From assembly GCA_018660265.1 (NCBI GenBank), contig JABJKS010000045.1, forward strand, positions 1-64,000: a stretch of DNA of 64,000 nt, written 5' to 3'. This DNA is from Rhodospirillaceae bacterium (lineage in GTDB: Bacteria > Pseudomonadota > Alphaproteobacteria > GCA-2731375). Both the position numbers and the translations under genes were made by a program. Of the stretch, positions 16,190-27,091 are shown piece by piece. The first letter of the stretch is position 1; every line of letters starts with the position of its first letter. A model generated the notes under the pieces. That model worked only from the letters and a program-made list of their open reading frames with translations, searched no databases and had not been told where the DNA came from.

Positions 16190-17380
16190 ATGGCGAAGGC
16201 AAAATTTGAGCGTACGAAACCCCATTGCAACGTTGGCACGGTTGGCCATGTTGACCACGGGAAGACGACGTTGACGGCGGCGATTACGAAGGTTTTGGCG
16301 GAAGACGGCGGTGCTGAGTACACAGCCTATGACGCGATTGACAAGGCGCCTGAAGAGCGCGCCCGCGGCATCACGATCTCGACGGCTCATGTTGAGTACG
16401 AGACGGCGAACCGCCATTACGCCCACGTTGATTGCCCCGGCCATGCTGACTATGTGAAGAACATGATCACGGGTGCGGCACAGATGGACGGCGCGATTTT
16501 GGTCGTCTCGGCCACGGACGGTCCCATGCCGCAGACGCGGGAGCACATTTTGCTGGCCCGTCAGGTTGGTGTGCCGGCGCTGGTCGTGTACATGAACAAA
16601 TGCGACCAGGTCGACGACGAAGAGATTTTGGAACTGGTTGAGATGGAAGTGCGTGAGCTTCTCTCCTCCTATGAATTCCCCGGCGATGATATCCCGGTTA
16701 TCCGTGGTTCCGCTTTGGTGGCCCTGGAAGACGGTGACGCGACCTTGGGCAGGGACTCCATTACGGCGCTGATGGCGGCTGTTGATGAATTCATTCCCCA
16801 GCCGGATCGTCCGAAAGACATGCCTTTCCTGATGCCGATTGAGGATGTGTTTTCGATCTCCGGTCGGGGCACGGTTGTCACGGGTCGGATTGAGCGGGGC
16901 GTTGTGAAGGTCGGCGAAGAGATTGAGATCGTCGGCATCAAGGAAACCTCGAAGACCACGGTGACGGGCGTCGAGATGTTCCGCAAGCTGCTGGACCAGG
17001 GCGAGGCCGGCGACAATGTTGGTTGCCTGTTGCGTGGTGTTGGCCGTGAGGATGTTGAGCGCGGCCAGGTTCTGGCGCATTCGGGCACGATCACGCCGCA
17101 CACGAAGTTCCAGGCCAGTGCTTATATTCTGACCAAGGACGAGGGTGGCCGACATACGCCGTTCTTCACCAACTACCGGCCGCAGTTTTACTTCCGGACG
17201 ACGGATGTGACCGGTGTTGTGAGCCTGCCCGAGGGCACGGAGATGGTTATGCCGGGCGACAATATCGAGATGTCGGTTGAGCTGATCGCGCCCATCGCCA
17301 TGGACGAAGGCCTGCGCTTCGCGATCCGCGAAGGTGGCCGTACGGTCGGTGCCGGCGTCGTTGCCGCCATCGATGAATAA
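16190..17380 (+). CDS. tuf: Elongation factor Tu (second, complete copy)
   Basis: 396 residues. The G-domain motifs are [16 protein letters not shown] (about 18-33), DCPGHADY, and [10 protein letters not shown] (136-145). Domains 2 and 3 follow and end [11 protein letters not shown]. It delivers aminoacyl-tRNA to the ribosome. Its last 116 coding bases match the partial copy at the start of the window exactly, which points to gene conversion between the two. It lies 18 bases after fusA and 43 before rpsJ. Confidence 0.99.
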   Translation: MAKAKFERTKPHCNVGTVGHVDHGKTTLTAAITKVLAEDGGAEYTAYDAIDKAPEERARGITISTAHVEYETANRHYAHVDCPGHADYVKNMITGAAQMDGAILVVSATDGPMPQTREHILLARQVGVPALVVYMNKCDQVDDEEILELVEMEVRELLSSYEFPGDDIPVIRGSALVALEDGDATLGRDSITALMAAVDEFIPQPDRPKDMPFLMPIEDVFSISGRGTVVTGRIERGVVKVGEEIEIVGIKETSKTTVTGVEMFRKLLDQGEAGDNVGCLLRGVGREDVERGQVLAHSGTITPHTKFQASAYILTKDEGGRHTPFFTNYRPQFYFRTTDVTGVVSLPEGTEMVMPGDNIEMSVELIAPIAMDEGLRFAIREGGRTVGAGVVAAIDE

Positions 17381-17423
17381 TTGGCAGCTAGACCTTAAAT
17401 AACGCGTAGCCAGGAATAAAGAC

Positions 17424-17732
17424 ATGGAAAGCCAAAATATCCGCATTCGCCTGAAAGCATTCGAGCATCGTGTGCTCGATCAGGCAACATCGGAAATTGC
17501 CAATACGGCAAAACGAACCGGTGCACGGGTGCGCGGACCCATTCCTCTGCCGACGCGTATTGAGAAGTTCACCGTTCTGCGCTCGCCTCACGTCAATAAG
17601 AAGTCGCGCGAACAATTTGAAATCCGCACCCACAAACGGCTGCTGGATATCATCGATCCCACACCACAGACTGTCGATGCTTTGATGAAGCTCGATTTGG
17701 CTGCCGGTGTGGACGTGGAAATTAAACTTTAG
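17424..17732 (+). CDS. rpsJ: 30S ribosomal protein S10
   Basis: 102 residues with the standard [20 protein letters not shown] start and the [20 protein letters not shown] motif. S10 is part of the 30S head and also partners NusB and NusG in antitermination. First gene of the S10 cluster, but it follows tuf with only 43 bases and no terminator, so transcription from the str operon probably continues into it. Confidence 0.98.
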   Translation: MESQNIRIRLKAFEHRVLDQATSEIANTAKRTGARVRGPIPLPTRIEKFTVLRSPHVNKKSREQFEIRTHKRLLDIIDPTPQTVDALMKLDLAAGVDVEIKL

Positions 17733-17735
17733 GAT

Positions 17736-18539
17736 TTGGCAATGAGGCGTTCCGGTTTGATAGCGCAGAAACTCGGTATGACCCGGGTTTTTCAAGAGGA
17801 TGGCAGCCATGTGCCGGTCACTGTGTTACACATTGACCAGTGTCAGGTCGTTGCCCAGCGCACCCTCGATACTGATGGATACACGGCTGTGCAATTGGGC
17901 GCGGGCAAGGGTAAGGTCAGGCGTGTTGGCCAGGCCATGCGCGGACATTTCGCCAAGGCCGAGGTTGAGCCCAAACAGCGGGTCGCTGAATTCCGGGTTT
18001 CCGAAGATGCCCTGATCGATGTTGGCGCACAGTTGAGCCCGGCGCATTTCGCCAAGGGTCAATTTGTGGACGTCGCCGGCACCTCGATCGGCAAGGGTTT
18101 CGCCGGTGCCATGAAGCGTTGGGGCTTTGCTGGTTTGCGGGCTTCGCATGGTGTCTCCATCTCCCATCGTTCCCACGGCTCTACTGGTCAGTGTCAGGAT
18201 CCGGGCAAGGTCTTCAAAGGTAAGAAGATGGCCGGTCACATGGGCGCAGGCCGGGTCACCATGCAAAACCTGGAAGTGGTTGATGCGGACGTGGAAGCCG
18301 GATTGTTGTTGGTCAAGGGCTCTGTCCCTGGTCCGAAAAGCGGCTGGCTGATGGTTCAGGACGCGGTTAAACGCGCCCTTCATGCTGATGCGCCGATCCC
18401 GGCTGGTTTGATTGAGCTGCCTGCAGCCGAAGAAACAGTTGTCGTAGAGGATGCGCCGGATGAAGCCGCTTCGGAGGCTGCTGCGGAATATACAGCGGCT
18501 GATGCTGCCGAAGCATCCGACGCCGGCGAGAAGGAATAA
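17736..18539 (+). CDS. rplC: 50S ribosomal protein L3
   Basis: 267 residues. L3 is an early assembly protein near the peptidyl transferase centre. The signature [20 protein letters not shown] is near residues 130-149, followed by [18 protein letters not shown]. Beyond about residue 225 it carries an acidic, Ala-rich tail (ends [11 protein letters not shown]) common in alphaproteobacterial L3. The stop overlaps the rplD start as TAATG. Confidence 0.97.
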   Translation: MAMRRSGLIAQKLGMTRVFQEDGSHVPVTVLHIDQCQVVAQRTLDTDGYTAVQLGAGKGKVRRVGQAMRGHFAKAEVEPKQRVAEFRVSEDALIDVGAQLSPAHFAKGQFVDVAGTSIGKGFAGAMKRWGFAGLRASHGVSISHRSHGSTGQCQDPGKVFKGKKMAGHMGAGRVTMQNLEVVDADVEAGLLLVKGSVPGPKSGWLMVQDAVKRALHADAPIPAGLIELPAAEETVVVEDAPDEAASEAAAEYTAADAAEASDAGEKE

Positions 18540-19165
18540 TGGCCATGAAGGCGGACGTTAAAACTCTCGACAACAAAAAAGCCGGCAGTGTTGACCTGGC
18601 CGAGGAAGTCTTTGGCGTGACACCGCGCAAGGATATTCTGCATCGTGTCGTCACCTGGCAGCTGGCTAAGCGCCGCTCCGGCAACCACGCGGTTAAGGAA
18701 CGGAATGCGATCCGTGGTTCCACGGCTAAGATCTATAAGCAAAAGGGCACAGGCCGGGCCCGGCATTCGACAACCAAGGCACCGCAGTTTCGTGGTGGCG
18801 GCGTTGCCCACGGCCCGCGCGTTCATAGTCACGAGCACAAGCTGACCAAAAAGGTCCGTGCTTTGGGCCTGCGCTCGGCGCTCTCTGCCAAACAGGCAGA
18901 CGGTAAGCTGGTGATATTGGAGCAGGCTGCTCTTGATGAGGCCAAGACCAAAACCCTGACGGCTAAAATGGCTGCTTTGGGTTGGGGCGATGTCCTGATC
19001 ATTGATGGCGGTGAGCTGGATGAAAACTTGGTCCGTGCTGCGGGTAACCTGCCTGAAGTACAGGTCATGGCATCTGCGGGCGCGAATGTTTACGACATCC
19101 TTCGGCGGGATACCCTGGTGCTGACAAAAAGCGCCCTTGAAGTATTGGAGGCGCGGCTAAAATGA
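18539..19165 (+). CDS. rplD: 50S ribosomal protein L4
   Basis: 208 residues. L4 lines the exit tunnel with its basic loop, seen as [20 protein letters not shown] followed by [10 protein letters not shown]. In enterobacteria it also represses the S10 operon. The start overlaps the rplC stop by one base, and the end overlaps rplW by 4 bases, so translation of the three is likely coupled. Confidence 0.97.
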   Translation: MAMKADVKTLDNKKAGSVDLAEEVFGVTPRKDILHRVVTWQLAKRRSGNHAVKERNAIRGSTAKIYKQKGTGRARHSTTKAPQFRGGGVAHGPRVHSHEHKLTKKVRALGLRSALSAKQADGKLVILEQAALDEAKTKTLTAKMAALGWGDVLIIDGGELDENLVRAAGNLPEVQVMASAGANVYDILRRDTLVLTKSALEVLEARLK

Positions 19166-19455
19166 ACCGCGAACAAGTATATACAACCGTCCTAGGCCCG
19201 GTGGTGACTGAAAAAGCCACCATGGGCTCAGAGCACGGGCAAGTCACATTCCGGGTGACAATGGATTCCACCAAGCCGCGCATTAAGCAGGCAGTGGAGG
19301 AATTGTTCTCGGTCAAGGTCAAATCCGTCAACACCTTGCGTGTGAAGGGCAAGACTAAACGTTTTCGCGGCGTCAAAGGACGTCGGTCTGATTGGAAAAA
19401 AGCCATCATCACACTGGAAGACGGCCACTCCATCGACGTCATGGGCGGGGTATAG
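19162..19455 (+). CDS. rplW: 50S ribosomal protein L23
   Basis: 97 residues. L23 sits at the tunnel exit and docks trigger factor and SRP. It has the expected [17 protein letters not shown] start region and the [15 protein letters not shown] loop. The ATG lies inside the end of rplD (ATGA overlap), and rplB begins 4 bases after its stop. Confidence 0.97.
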   Translation: MNREQVYTTVLGPVVTEKATMGSEHGQVTFRVTMDSTKPRIKQAVEELFSVKVKSVNTLRVKGKTKRFRGVKGRRSDWKKAIITLEDGHSIDVMGGV

Positions 19456-19459
19456 ACGA

Positions 19460-20287
19460 ATGGCGTTGAAGCAATTTAAACCTACCACGCCGGGCCGCCG
19501 TGGCTTGGTTCTCGTAGACCGTTCAGAGTTGCATAAAGGCAAGCCTGTCAAGACCCTGACAAAGGGGTTAAGCAAAAGTGGCGGCCGCAACAACCATGGT
19601 CGGATTACATCACGGCGTCGTGGTGGCGGTGCCAAGCGCACTTACCGTATCGTGGATTTCAAGCGTAATCGTTTTGAGGCGGCGGTCGTTGAGCGCTTGG
19701 AATATGATCCCAACCGCTCTGCCTTTATCGCCTTGATCAAGTATCCCAATGATGATCTGTCCTACATTCTGGCGCCCCAACGTCTCGCGGCAGGTGATAC
19801 GGTTGTCGCCGGTGATCGGGTTGATGTGAAGCCTGGCAATGCCATGCCGCTTTCCGCCATGCCAATCGGCACCATCATCCATAATGTGGAGATGAAGCAG
19901 GGCAAGGGCGGTCAGCTCGCACGTTCGGCCGGTACCTATGTGCAGCTGGTGGGCCGGGATCAGGGCTATGCTATTCTGCGTCTGACCTCTGGCGAACAGC
20001 GTCTGGTCCGCTCGGAATGCATGGCCACAGTGGGGGCGGTTTCAAACCCTGACAATTCCAACATCAAACTGGCCAAGGCAGGCCGGAACCGCTGGTTGGG
20101 CAAACGCCCCTCGGTGCGTGGTGTTGCCATGAACCCGGTCGATCATCCCCACGGTGGCGGCAAAGGTCGGACATCGGGTAGTCGTCATCCGGTCACCCCG
20201 TGGGGCAAACCAACAAAGGGCAAGCGGACGCGGTCCACGAAAAAGCCCTCCAGTAAATACATTTTGCGCCGTCGGCGCTCGAAATAA
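19460..20287 (+). CDS. rplB: 50S ribosomal protein L2
   Basis: 275 residues. L2 supports peptidyl transferase activity and subunit joining. Conserved stretches include [19 protein letters not shown] and the C-terminal [20 protein letters not shown], which contains the essential histidine. The C-terminus is strongly basic. Confidence 0.98.
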   Translation: MALKQFKPTTPGRRGLVLVDRSELHKGKPVKTLTKGLSKSGGRNNHGRITSRRRGGGAKRTYRIVDFKRNRFEAAVVERLEYDPNRSAFIALIKYPNDDLSYILAPQRLAAGDTVVAGDRVDVKPGNAMPLSAMPIGTIIHNVEMKQGKGGQLARSAGTYVQLVGRDQGYAILRLTSGEQRLVRSECMATVGAVSNPDNSNIKLAKAGRNRWLGKRPSVRGVAMNPVDHPHGGGKGRTSGSRHPVTPWGKPTKGKRTRSTKKPSSKYILRRRRSK

Positions 20288-20301
20288 GAGGCGGCATAGA
20301 T

Positions 20302-20580
20302 ATGACCCGTTCAGTCTGGAAAGGCCCCTTTGTCGATGGCTATCTGCTTAAAAAAGCAGAGACCGCTGCGGCATCCGGGCGCAAGGATGTCATCAAAATC
20401 TGGTCACGACGTTCGACCATTTTGCCACAGTTCGTAGGCCTGACATTTGGCGTCCATAACGGCCACAAGCATATTCCTGTGTTGGTCAACGAGGACATGG
20501 TGGGGCACAAGTTCGGTGAGTTCGCGCCGACCCGTACTTACTATGGTCATTTGGCCGACAAGAAAGCGCGTCGGGGTTAG
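20302..20580 (+). CDS. rpsS: 30S ribosomal protein S19
   Basis: 92 residues, starting [21 protein letters not shown]19 lies in the 30S head near the A site. The signature [19 protein letters not shown] and the C-terminal [19 protein letters not shown] are present. It sits between rplB and rplV with gaps of 14 and 4 bases. Confidence 0.98.
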   Translation: MTRSVWKGPFVDGYLLKKAETAAASGRKDVIKIWSRRSTILPQFVGLTFGVHNGHKHIPVLVNEDMVGHKFGEFAPTRTYYGHLADKKARRG

Positions 20581-20584
20581 AATT

Positions 20585-20965
20585 ATGGGCAAGCAAGCAC
20601 GAGAGCGGCGTTTGGCCGAAAATGAAGCAGGTGCACAGGGCCGGAACATCCGGACCTCGCCGCAAAAATTGAATTTGGTAGCGCAGGCCATCCGCGGCAA
20701 AAGCGTAGACGCGGCGCTGGCCGAATTGACCTTTTCCAAGCGACGCGTCGCCGGTCTGGTCAAAAAGGTTTTGCAGTCGGCAATTGCGAATGCTGAAAAC
20801 AATCATGATCTGGATGTGGATGCTCTTTATGTGGCGGAAGCCAGTGTCGGCAAGAACATGGTTATGAAGCGCATGCGCCCCCGGGCCCGTGGCCGCATGG
20901 CCCGTATCCTGAAACCATTCAGCGAGATTCGTATCGTCGTACGAGAGCGTGGGGAGGCCAACTAA
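20585..20965 (+). CDS. rplV: 50S ribosomal protein L22
   Basis: 126 residues from the ATG at 20585. An earlier in-frame start at 20447 would overlap rpsS by more than 130 bases and is rejected. L22 helps form the tunnel constriction. [20 protein letters not shown] and the loop [18 protein letters not shown] are diagnostic. The stop overlaps the rpsC start as TAATG. Confidence 0.97.
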   Translation: MGKQARERRLAENEAGAQGRNIRTSPQKLNLVAQAIRGKSVDAALAELTFSKRRVAGLVKKVLQSAIANAENNHDLDVDALYVAEASVGKNMVMKRMRPRARGRMARILKPFSEIRIVVRERGEAN

Positions 20966-21648
20966 TGGGTCAAAAAGTAAATCCAATCGGCCTGCGGCTC
21001 GGTATTAACCGGACCTGGGATTCTAGATGGTACGCCAACAAGCGCGAGTATGGTGCGCTGTTGCACGAAGACATCAAAATCCGGCGGTTCCTGCAAAAGC
21101 GTCTGCATCAGGCCGGTGTCTCGCGCATTGTTATTGAGCGTCCTGCGAAAAAGGCCCGGGTGACTATTTATACAGCCCGTCCCGGCCTGGTGATCGGCAA
21201 AAAAGGCGCGGATATCGAAAAACTGCGTCAGGCGCTGTCCACCATGACCGGCAGCGACGTGCATTTGAATATCGTTGAAATCCGCAAGCCGGAGATCGAT
21301 GCCAAACTGGTGGCGGAAAACATCTGCAATCAGTTGGAGCGGCGGATCGCTTTTCGCCGGGCCATGAAACGGGCCGTGCAATCGGCCATGCGTCTTGGTG
21401 CCCTGGGTATTCGGATCAATTGCGGCGGTCGTTTGGGCGGGGCGGAAATCGCTCGGACCGAATGGTATCGCGAGGGGCGGGTGCCTCTGCATACCTTGCG
21501 CGCCGACGTTGATTACGGCGTTGCTACGGCCTTTACGGCATATGGCACCTGCGGTGTGAAGGTTTGGGTGTTTAAGGGCGAGATCATGGATCACGATCCC
21601 ATGGCCCAGGACGACCGGAACCAGGATAATCAAGCGGCCCGAACCTAG
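20965..21648 (+). CDS. rpsC: 30S ribosomal protein S3
   Basis: 227 residues. S3 forms part of the mRNA entry channel and helicase. It starts [20 protein letters not shown], the KH domain has [17 protein letters not shown] (about 72-88), and the C-terminal domain has [20 protein letters not shown]. The start overlaps the rplV stop by one base. The next gene is 74 bases away. Confidence 0.98.
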   Translation: MGQKVNPIGLRLGINRTWDSRWYANKREYGALLHEDIKIRRFLQKRLHQAGVSRIVIERPAKKARVTIYTARPGLVIGKKGADIEKLRQALSTMTGSDVHLNIVEIRKPEIDAKLVAENICNQLERRIAFRRAMKRAVQSAMRLGALGIRINCGGRLGGAEIARTEWYREGRVPLHTLRADVDYGVATAFTAYGTCGVKVWVFKGEIMDHDPMAQDDRNQDNQAART

Positions 21649-21722
21649 TTTTTAAGGTTCTGCCAAAGTTTTAGAAATGGGCCCCCGGGCTCGGAATGAC
21701 GAAGAGATAGGTTGATTACGTT

Positions 21723-22142
21723 ATGTTGCAACCAAAAAGAACAAAGTTTCGCAAGGCCCATAAGGGCCGGATCCATGGTAAAGCCAAGGGCGGAAACAAG
21801 CTTGATTTCGGTGCTTACGGGCTGAAGGCCCAGGGCCCCGCGCGGGTCACCGCGCGTCAGATTGAGGCTGCGCGGCGTGCCATGACCCGGCACATGAAGC
21901 GTGCCGGTAAATTGTGGATCCGTGTCTTTCCTGATGTGCCTGTGTCGAAGAAGCCGACCGAAGTACGTATGGGTAAGGGTAAGGGTACGCCCGAATTCTG
22001 GATCTGCCGTGTTAAACCGGGACGGGTGATGTTTGAACTCGACGGTGTGCCGGTTGATGTGGCACGGGAAGCCTGCCGTCTGGCGGCCGCGAAACTGCCC
22101 CTGCCGACCAAGTTTGTCGCCCGTGTTGGGGAGGGGCATTGA
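21723..22142 (+). CDS. rplP: 50S ribosomal protein L16
   Basis: 139 residues, starting [21 protein letters not shown]16 organises the A-site region of 23S rRNA. The arginine region ([18 protein letters not shown]) and [19 protein letters not shown] are the family signatures. The TGA stop overlaps the rpmC ATG. Confidence 0.98.
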   Translation: MLQPKRTKFRKAHKGRIHGKAKGGNKLDFGAYGLKAQGPARVTARQIEAARRAMTRHMKRAGKLWIRVFPDVPVSKKPTEVRMGKGKGTPEFWICRVKPGRVMFELDGVPVDVAREACRLAAAKLPLPTKFVARVGEGH

Positions 22143-22348
22143 TGAAAGCCGAAGAATTACGCGGCAAGACCAAAGATCAGTTGGGTGACCAATTGATTGA
22201 TCTGCGGAAGGAACAGTTCAATCTACGTTTCCAACGCTCAAGCGGTCAGCTGGAAAATACCGCCCGTGTGCGCCAGGTGCGCCGCGACATAGCCCGCATC
22301 AAGACGGTATTGAACCGGATGCAGGCTGAAACTCAAGTGTCGGCATAG
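22142..22348 (+). CDS. rpmC: 50S ribosomal protein L29
   Basis: 68 residues from the ATG at 22142, which overlaps the rplP stop by one base. A TTG one codon earlier is possible but less likely. L29 is a two-helix protein by the exit tunnel. It starts [18 protein letters not shown] and contains [18 protein letters not shown]. Confidence 0.95.
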   Translation: MKAEELRGKTKDQLGDQLIDLRKEQFNLRFQRSSGQLENTARVRQVRRDIARIKTVLNRMQAETQVSA

Positions 22349-22364
22349 GGCCGGGGAGAACAGG

Positions 22365-22607
22365 ATGCCAAAACGTATCATGCAGGGCGTCGTGGTTAGC
22401 GACAAGGGCGACAAGACCATCGTGGTTCGGGTCGAACGTCGTTTTACACATGCGATGTACAAAAAGGTGATCCGGCGGTCCAAGCGTTTCCACGCCCACG
22501 ACCCGGAAAACAAATTCAAAGTTGGCGATCAGGTTCGTATTGAAGAATGCGCCCCGATCTCGAAACAAAAGCGTTGGATTGTCCTTGCCGCCGAAGCGGT
22601 GAGCTAG
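22365..22607 (+). CDS. rpsQ: 30S ribosomal protein S17
   Basis: 80 residues. S17 is a primary 16S rRNA binder with an OB fold. The sequence has [20 protein letters not shown] and the [20 protein letters not shown] signature. A GGGGAG ribosome-binding site precedes the ATG. Confidence 0.97.
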   Translation: MPKRIMQGVVVSDKGDKTIVVRVERRFTHAMYKKVIRRSKRFHAHDPENKFKVGDQVRIEECAPISKQKRWIVLAAEAVS

Positions 22608-22635
22608 GGCATTTGAGGCATTTAGGTAAAAAGCC

Positions 22636-23004
22636 ATGATTCAGTCAGAAACCATACTCGAAGTCGCCGACAATTCCGGCGCCCGGCGGGTGCAATGCAT
22701 CAAGGTGCTCGGCGGCTCCAAACGTAGGTACGCTTCCGTTGGCGATGTCATCGTGGTCTCCATTAAGGAGGCTATTCCACGCGGCCGTGTGAAAAAAGGT
22801 GATATTCACCGCGCCGTTGTCGTACGCACCGCCAAGGACATCCATCGCACGGATGGTTCTGCGATCCGCTTTGACCGCAACGCCGCCGTGTTGATCAATG
22901 CCCAGAATGAGCCGGTCGGCACACGTATTTTTGGCCCCGTGACGCGCGAGTTACGGTCAAAAAATCACATGAAAATCATCTCGCTCGCGCCAGAGGTTAT
23001 CTAA
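22636..23004 (+). CDS. rplN: 50S ribosomal protein L14
   Basis: 122 residues, starting [21 protein letters not shown]14 forms an intersubunit bridge and is the docking site of the silencing factor RsfS. Its conserved regions ([20 protein letters not shown] and [17 protein letters not shown]) are intact. The stop overlaps the rplX start as TAATG. Confidence 0.98.
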   Translation: MIQSETILEVADNSGARRVQCIKVLGGSKRRYASVGDVIVVSIKEAIPRGRVKKGDIHRAVVVRTAKDIHRTDGSAIRFDRNAAVLINAQNEPVGTRIFGPVTRELRSKNHMKIISLAPEVI

Positions 23005-23327
23005 TGGCGAAGAAATTCAAATTGAAGAAAGGCGATGACATTGTCGTCGTCAGTGGTCGGGATAAGGGCAAGAAGGGCTCTATCCTGCGGGTCAATCGCG
23101 AGGACGACCGCGTCCTTGTCGATGGCGTCAATATGGTCAAACGGCACACACGGCCCAGCCAAACTCAGCCGGGCGGCATCGTCCAAAAGGAAGCGGAAAT
23201 CCATATTTCGAACGTTGCATTGGCCGATCCCAAGGATGGCATGGCAACGCGGATCGGGTACCGGATCCTCGAGGATGGCCGCAAAGTTCGGTTTGCCAAG
23301 CGGTCGGGGGAAGTAATCGATGTCTGA
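23004..23327 (+). CDS. rplX: 50S ribosomal protein L24
   Basis: 107 residues. L24 starts 50S assembly. The N-terminal KOW motif is [20 protein letters not shown], followed by [18 protein letters not shown]. The last 8 bases overlap the start of rplE, which favours coupled translation. Confidence 0.97.
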   Translation: MAKKFKLKKGDDIVVVSGRDKGKKGSILRVNREDDRVLVDGVNMVKRHTRPSQTQPGGIVQKEAEIHISNVALADPKDGMATRIGYRILEDGRKVRFAKRSGEVIDV

Positions 23328-23868
23328 TATACCGCGATTGAAGAAGCTCTACCGTGAAGAGCTGCATGCCAAGCTGAAGGAAGATTTCAGCTTTGGTAAC
23401 GATATGCAGGTCCCTCGGTTGGACAAGATCGTCATCAACATGGGCGTTGGTGCCGGCACGGACGACCGCAAGAAAGTTGACGCCGCTTATTCGGATTTGG
23501 TCAAGATTGCCGGTCAAAAGCCGGTTATCACCACCGCAAAGCGTTCTGTGGCTGTGTTTAAGTTGCGTGAAGGCATGCAGATCGGTTGCAAGGTCACCTT
23601 GCGCAAGGACCGTATGTTCGAATTCCTGGACCGTCTTATTACAGTGGCATTGCCGCGGGTTCGGGATTTTCGGGGCGTGTCACCTAAAAGTTTCGATGGC
23701 CGGGGCAACTATGCCATGGGCCTGACGGAGCAGCTTATCTTCCCTGAAATTAGTTATGACGAGATCGATGAGGTGCGCGGCATGGATGTGGTGATCTGTA
23801 CCACGGCTGCCAATGACGACCAGGGTCGGGCCTTGCTCGCCGGCTTCAACATGCCTTTTCAAAGCTGA
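23320..23868 (+). CDS. rplE: 50S ribosomal protein L5
   Basis: 182 residues. L5 binds 5S rRNA in the central protuberance. [20 protein letters not shown] and [12 protein letters not shown]-type N-terminal motifs are present, as is [19 protein letters not shown]. The C-terminus is [14 protein letters not shown]. The start lies inside rplX. Confidence 0.98.
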   Translation: MSDIPRLKKLYREELHAKLKEDFSFGNDMQVPRLDKIVINMGVGAGTDDRKKVDAAYSDLVKIAGQKPVITTAKRSVAVFKLREGMQIGCKVTLRKDRMFEFLDRLITVALPRVRDFRGVSPKSFDGRGNYAMGLTEQLIFPEISYDEIDEVRGMDVVICTTAANDDQGRALLAGFNMPFQS

Positions 23869-23959
23869 TCCCTAGGTAGGGTATCAACTGCGAAGTTAAT
23901 TTTTTCGGCGGATGTTTTTGAAATGTCCGCATTACTCGGGTAACCAAGGGGTTCCATGC

Positions 23960-24265
23960 ATGGCCAAGAAAAGCGCCATTGAAAAGAATAAGTCCCGCGC
24001 CAAACTGGTGGGGAAGTACAATGGTAAGCGTACGCGTCTGAAAGCGGTTGCTTCAGACAAAAGCTTAAGTCAGGAAGAGCGGTTTACCGCTCGACTGAAG
24101 TTGGCGCAGTTGCCGCGTAATTCGGCACCAAACCGTGTGCGCAATCGTTGTGAATTGACGGGTCGGTCACGTGGCTATTACCGGAAATTCAAATTGTCCA
24201 GGATCGCATTGCGCGAACTGGGTTCGCTCGGACAAATTCCGGGCCTGACAAAGTCCAGCTGGTAA
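23960..24265 (+). CDS. rpsN: 30S ribosomal protein S14 (zinc-free long form)
   Basis: 101 residues from the ATG at 23960 ([10 protein letters not shown]). An in-frame upstream extension of 16 residues is not family-like and is rejected. S14 helps assemble the 30S head. The C-terminal [20 protein letters not shown] signature is present. The zinc-binding CxxC pairs of short S14 forms are absent, as expected for the long form. 91 bases separate it from rplE. Confidence 0.97.
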   Translation: MAKKSAIEKNKSRAKLVGKYNGKRTRLKAVASDKSLSQEERFTARLKLAQLPRNSAPNRVRNRCELTGRSRGYYRKFKLSRIALRELGSLGQIPGLTKSSW

Positions 24266-24278
24266 GGAGGGCGTAACG

Positions 24279-24677
24279 ATGTCGATGACCGATCCGATCG
24301 GCGACATGCTGACGCGTATTCGCAATGGCCAGCGCGCGGGCAAGGGCAGTATTCTGTCGCCTGCATCCCGGTTGCGGGAACGTGTTCTGGAAGTGTTGCA
24401 ACGTGAAGGCTATATTCGCGGCTATTCGCGGACTGATTTTGAACGTGGTAAGGCTGAATTATCCATCGAACTCAAATATTATGAGGGCGAGCCGGTGATC
24501 CAGCAAATTAAGCGGATTTCAACGCCGGGCCGGCGGGTTTACTCCTCGGTCAAGCAGTTGCCCCGTGTGGCCAACGGCCTAGGCATTTCAATTCTGACAA
24601 CGCCGCAAGGTGTCTTGTCGGATGCTGAGGCTCGTGAAGCCAACGTGGGTGGCGAAGTCATCTGCCAGGTATTCTAG
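24279..24677 (+). CDS. rpsH: 30S ribosomal protein S8
   Basis: 132 residues, starting [21 protein letters not shown]8 binds the central domain of 16S rRNA and in E. coli represses the spc operon. The C-terminal signature [20 protein letters not shown] is intact. It follows rpsN by 13 bases with AAGGAGGG as a near-ideal ribosome-binding site. Confidence 0.98.
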   Translation: MSMTDPIGDMLTRIRNGQRAGKGSILSPASRLRERVLEVLQREGYIRGYSRTDFERGKAELSIELKYYEGEPVIQQIKRISTPGRRVYSSVKQLPRVANGLGISILTTPQGVLSDAEAREANVGGEVICQVF

Positions 24678-24689
24678 GGAGGTTCATGG

Positions 24690-25223
24690 ATGTCCCGTAT
24701 TGGAAATAAACCGGTGATGGTGCCTGATGGCGTTACCGTCGAAGTGGTGAATAGGATACTGTCCGCCAAAGGAAAACTGGGCGAATTGTCCATGACCGTG
24801 GTTGAACAGGTGGAGATTACCCACGAGGATAACCAGCTTGTTGTTACGCCAAAGGATCAGGGCAAGACGGCCCGATCCATGTGGGGTATGCAACGCGCTT
24901 TGGCGCAGAACCTTGTGACCGGTGTGTCCGAAGGTTTCGTCAAAGAGCTGGAAATTCAGGGCGTTGGTTATCGTGCCAACCTGCAGGGTAAAATTCTGAA
25001 GCTGCAGCTGGGCCATAGTCATGATATTGATTTCCCTATCCCAGAGGGTATCAAGATCGAGTGTGAGCGTCCCACGGCCATCAAGATCACGGGGATCGAT
25101 AAGCAAAAAGTCGGTCAGGTGGCTGCGGTGATCAGATCCTATCGCCCGCCCGAGCCCTACAAGGGTAAAGGCGTGCGCTATTTGGGCGAATATATCTTCC
25201 GCAAGGAAGGTAAGAAGAAGTAG
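24690..25223 (+). CDS. rplF: 50S ribosomal protein L6
   Basis: 177 residues. L6 binds near the sarcin-ricin loop. It starts MSRIGNKPVMVPDGVTVEV and has the C-terminal signature RPPEPYKGKGVRYLGEYIFR. It lies 12 bases after rpsH and 6 bases before rplR. Confidence 0.98.
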   Translation: MSRIGNKPVMVPDGVTVEVVNRILSAKGKLGELSMTVVEQVEITHEDNQLVVTPKDQGKTARSMWGMQRALAQNLVTGVSEGFVKELEIQGVGYRANLQGKILKLQLGHSHDIDFPIPEGIKIECERPTAIKITGIDKQKVGQVAAVIRSYRPPEPYKGKGVRYLGEYIFRKEGKKK

Positions 25224-25229
25224 GCGAAC

Positions 25230-25592
25230 ATGGCTAATTCAAAAACATTATTTCTACGCCGCCAGCGGCGCAATCGCCACGCACTTGCAAAGTTGGCTAC
25301 GGGCCGGCCGCGTCTGTCCGTATTCCGGTCATCCAAGCACATCTATGCGCAAATCATTGATGATGCCGGAGGCCGCACATTGGCCGCTGCATCCAGTCTT
25401 GAGGTGGATTTGCGGAGCAGCCTTAAAACCGGTGCAGACAAGGATGCCGCCGCGAAAATTGGCGCTTTGGTCGCGGAACGGGCGAAAGCCGCCGGTGTTG
25501 AGGCGGTGGTGTTTGATCGTGGCGGATATCAATTTCATGGCCGGGTCAAGGCGCTGGCGGATGCCGCGCGTGAAGCCGGCTTGAATTTTTAA
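25230..25592 (+). CDS. rplR: 50S ribosomal protein L18
   Basis: 120 residues. L18 binds 5S rRNA with L5 and L25. The basic N-terminus [20 protein letters not shown] precedes [16 protein letters not shown]. The C-terminus contains [20 protein letters not shown], the family signature. Confidence 0.98.
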   Translation: MANSKTLFLRRQRRNRHALAKLATGRPRLSVFRSSKHIYAQIIDDAGGRTLAAASSLEVDLRSSLKTGADKDAAAKIGALVAERAKAAGVEAVVFDRGGYQFHGRVKALADAAREAGLNF

Positions 25593-25608
25593 GAAGGGCT
25601 AGGGTCGC

Positions 25609-26193
25609 ATGGCACGTAATGATTTCAGGGATCGCGCCGACAGTGAATTTGTCGACAAGCTGGTACATATCAATCGGGTCGCCAAGGTGGTCAAGGGTGG
25701 CCGTCGGTTCGGCTTTGCCGCATTGGTCGTCGTCGGTGACGGCAAGGGCCGGGTGGGTTTTGGACATGGTAAGGCGCGGGAAGTTCCCGAGGCTATTCGT
25801 AAGGCAACAGAGACGGCCAAAAAGGGCATGATCCGGGTTCCCTTGCGGGAAGGCCGCACTTTGCATCATGATATTACGGGCCGTCATGGCGCGGGCAAGG
25901 TCCTGCTGCGCGCGGCCCCTCCAGGTACGGGCATCATCGCCGGTGGTCCCATGCGCGCCGTTTTCGAATGTATCGGTGTCCAGGATGTCGTGACGAAATC
26001 TCAGGGCTCTTCAAACCCTTATAACATGGTGCGCGCTACCTTTGAGGCCCTGAAAAACCAGGTATCACCTCGTACGGTTGCTGCAAAGCGTGGCAAGAAA
26101 GTTGCTGAAATCATTGGTCGCCGCTCACGGGATCGTGGCGCGGACAAGGAGGCTGTGGAAGCAGCTGACGCGGCTGAAGTGGCGGACGCGTAA
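25609..26193 (+). CDS. rpsE: 30S ribosomal protein S5
   Basis: 194 residues. S5 is an accuracy protein at the mRNA entrance. The dsRNA-binding-like part has [13 protein letters not shown]-type sequence ([20 protein letters not shown]) and [17 protein letters not shown]. The last 20 or so residues are an Ala/Asp/Glu tail ([11 protein letters not shown]), common in this class. It is followed by an unusually long 133-base gap. Confidence 0.98.
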   Translation: MARNDFRDRADSEFVDKLVHINRVAKVVKGGRRFGFAALVVVGDGKGRVGFGHGKAREVPEAIRKATETAKKGMIRVPLREGRTLHHDITGRHGAGKVLLRAAPPGTGIIAGGPMRAVFECIGVQDVVTKSQGSSNPYNMVRATFEALKNQVSPRTVAAKRGKKVAEIIGRRSRDRGADKEAVEAADAAEVADA

Positions 26194-26326
26194 GTCGTCT
26201 CTATAATTTGGCGTTCTGATGCCTATATAAGAGACTGCGAACTGACGATTAAGATCTGACGATAACGACCCGACTATTTAGTAGCCATCAGTATGGTGGT
26301 CAGGAAAAGTGAACCGGATAAGAACC
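26194..26326. other. rpsE-rpmD spacer with short repeats
   Basis: A 133-base gap, unusual in a cluster where most genes touch. It contains GTCTCT and AGAGAC, which can pair across about 27 bases, and a direct repeat of CTGACGAT at 14-base spacing shortly after. No gene is seen. A processing or control role is possible but untested. Confidence 0.35.
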
Positions 26327-26524
26327 ATGGCGAAAGCTAAAAAGACACTGACGGTAACCCAGATCGGAAGTCCGATCGGGCGGCCGCAATGGCAGCGCCA
26401 GACCTTGATTGGTTTGGGCTTGAACAAGATGCACCGGACCCGCGAATTGGAGGATACCCCTTCCGTGCGCGGTATGATCACGAAAGTGCACCATCTTGTC
26501 CGCGTAGACGAAGCGGCGGAGTAA
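26327..26524 (+). CDS. rpmD: 50S ribosomal protein L30
   Basis: 65 residues from the ATG at 26327 ([19 protein letters not shown]). An in-frame GTG at 26309 would add six atypical residues. L30 is a small 23S-binding protein. [19 protein letters not shown] is the family signature. rplO follows after 3 bases. Confidence 0.96.
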   Translation: MAKAKKTLTVTQIGSPIGRPQWQRQTLIGLGLNKMHRTRELEDTPSVRGMITKVHHLVRVDEAAE

Positions 26525-26527
26525 GTC

Positions 26528-27019
26528 ATGAAACTGAACGAATTACGCGATAATGCCGGTGCCCGGCATAAATCAAAACGTCTGGGCCGTGGTATCGGCT
26601 CCGGTAAAGGTAAAACCGCCGGTCGCGGCCACAAGGGGCAGAAGTCACGCTCCGGTGTGGCGATCAAGGGTTTTGAGGGCGGCCAGATGCCTCTGTATCG
26701 GCGTCTGCCCAAACGTGGTTTTAATAACATTTTTGCCAAAAACTATCAGGTGATCAATCTGGGCCGGTTGCAAACCGCCATTGATGCCGAGAAGTTGGAC
26801 GCGGGCAAGCCCATCGGCCAGGCGGAATTGCTCGCCTCGGGCGTGGTGCGCCGGGCCCGTGATGGCGTACGGCTTCTGGCCAAGGGCGAATTGACCTCGA
26901 AAGTCGATATTACGGTGGCTGGTGCCTCGGCGGCGGCTGTGTCTGCGGTGGAAGCGGCAGGCGGCAAGGTCACGGTGACCGTGGCCAAGGAAGTAAGTGC
27001 TGAAGAGGCCGATAGTTAG
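26528..27019 (+). CDS. rplO: 50S ribosomal protein L15
   Basis: 163 residues. L15 is a late assembly protein with a long basic N-terminal extension: [20 protein letters not shown] followed by GQKSRSG. The globular part contains [17 protein letters not shown]. The C-terminus is slightly extended and acidic ([12 protein letters not shown]). secY lies 72 bases on. Confidence 0.98.
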   Translation: MKLNELRDNAGARHKSKRLGRGIGSGKGKTAGRGHKGQKSRSGVAIKGFEGGQMPLYRRLPKRGFNNIFAKNYQVINLGRLQTAIDAEKLDAGKPIGQAELLASGVVRRARDGVRLLAKGELTSKVDITVAGASAAAVSAVEAAGGKVTVTVAKEVSAEEADS

Positions 27020-27091
27020 GCGATCAGTACGGGCTGATTTTGAACAGACGGCTTCGTTTGGTAAGGCGAGGGCGTCGTAGGGACGAACAAT

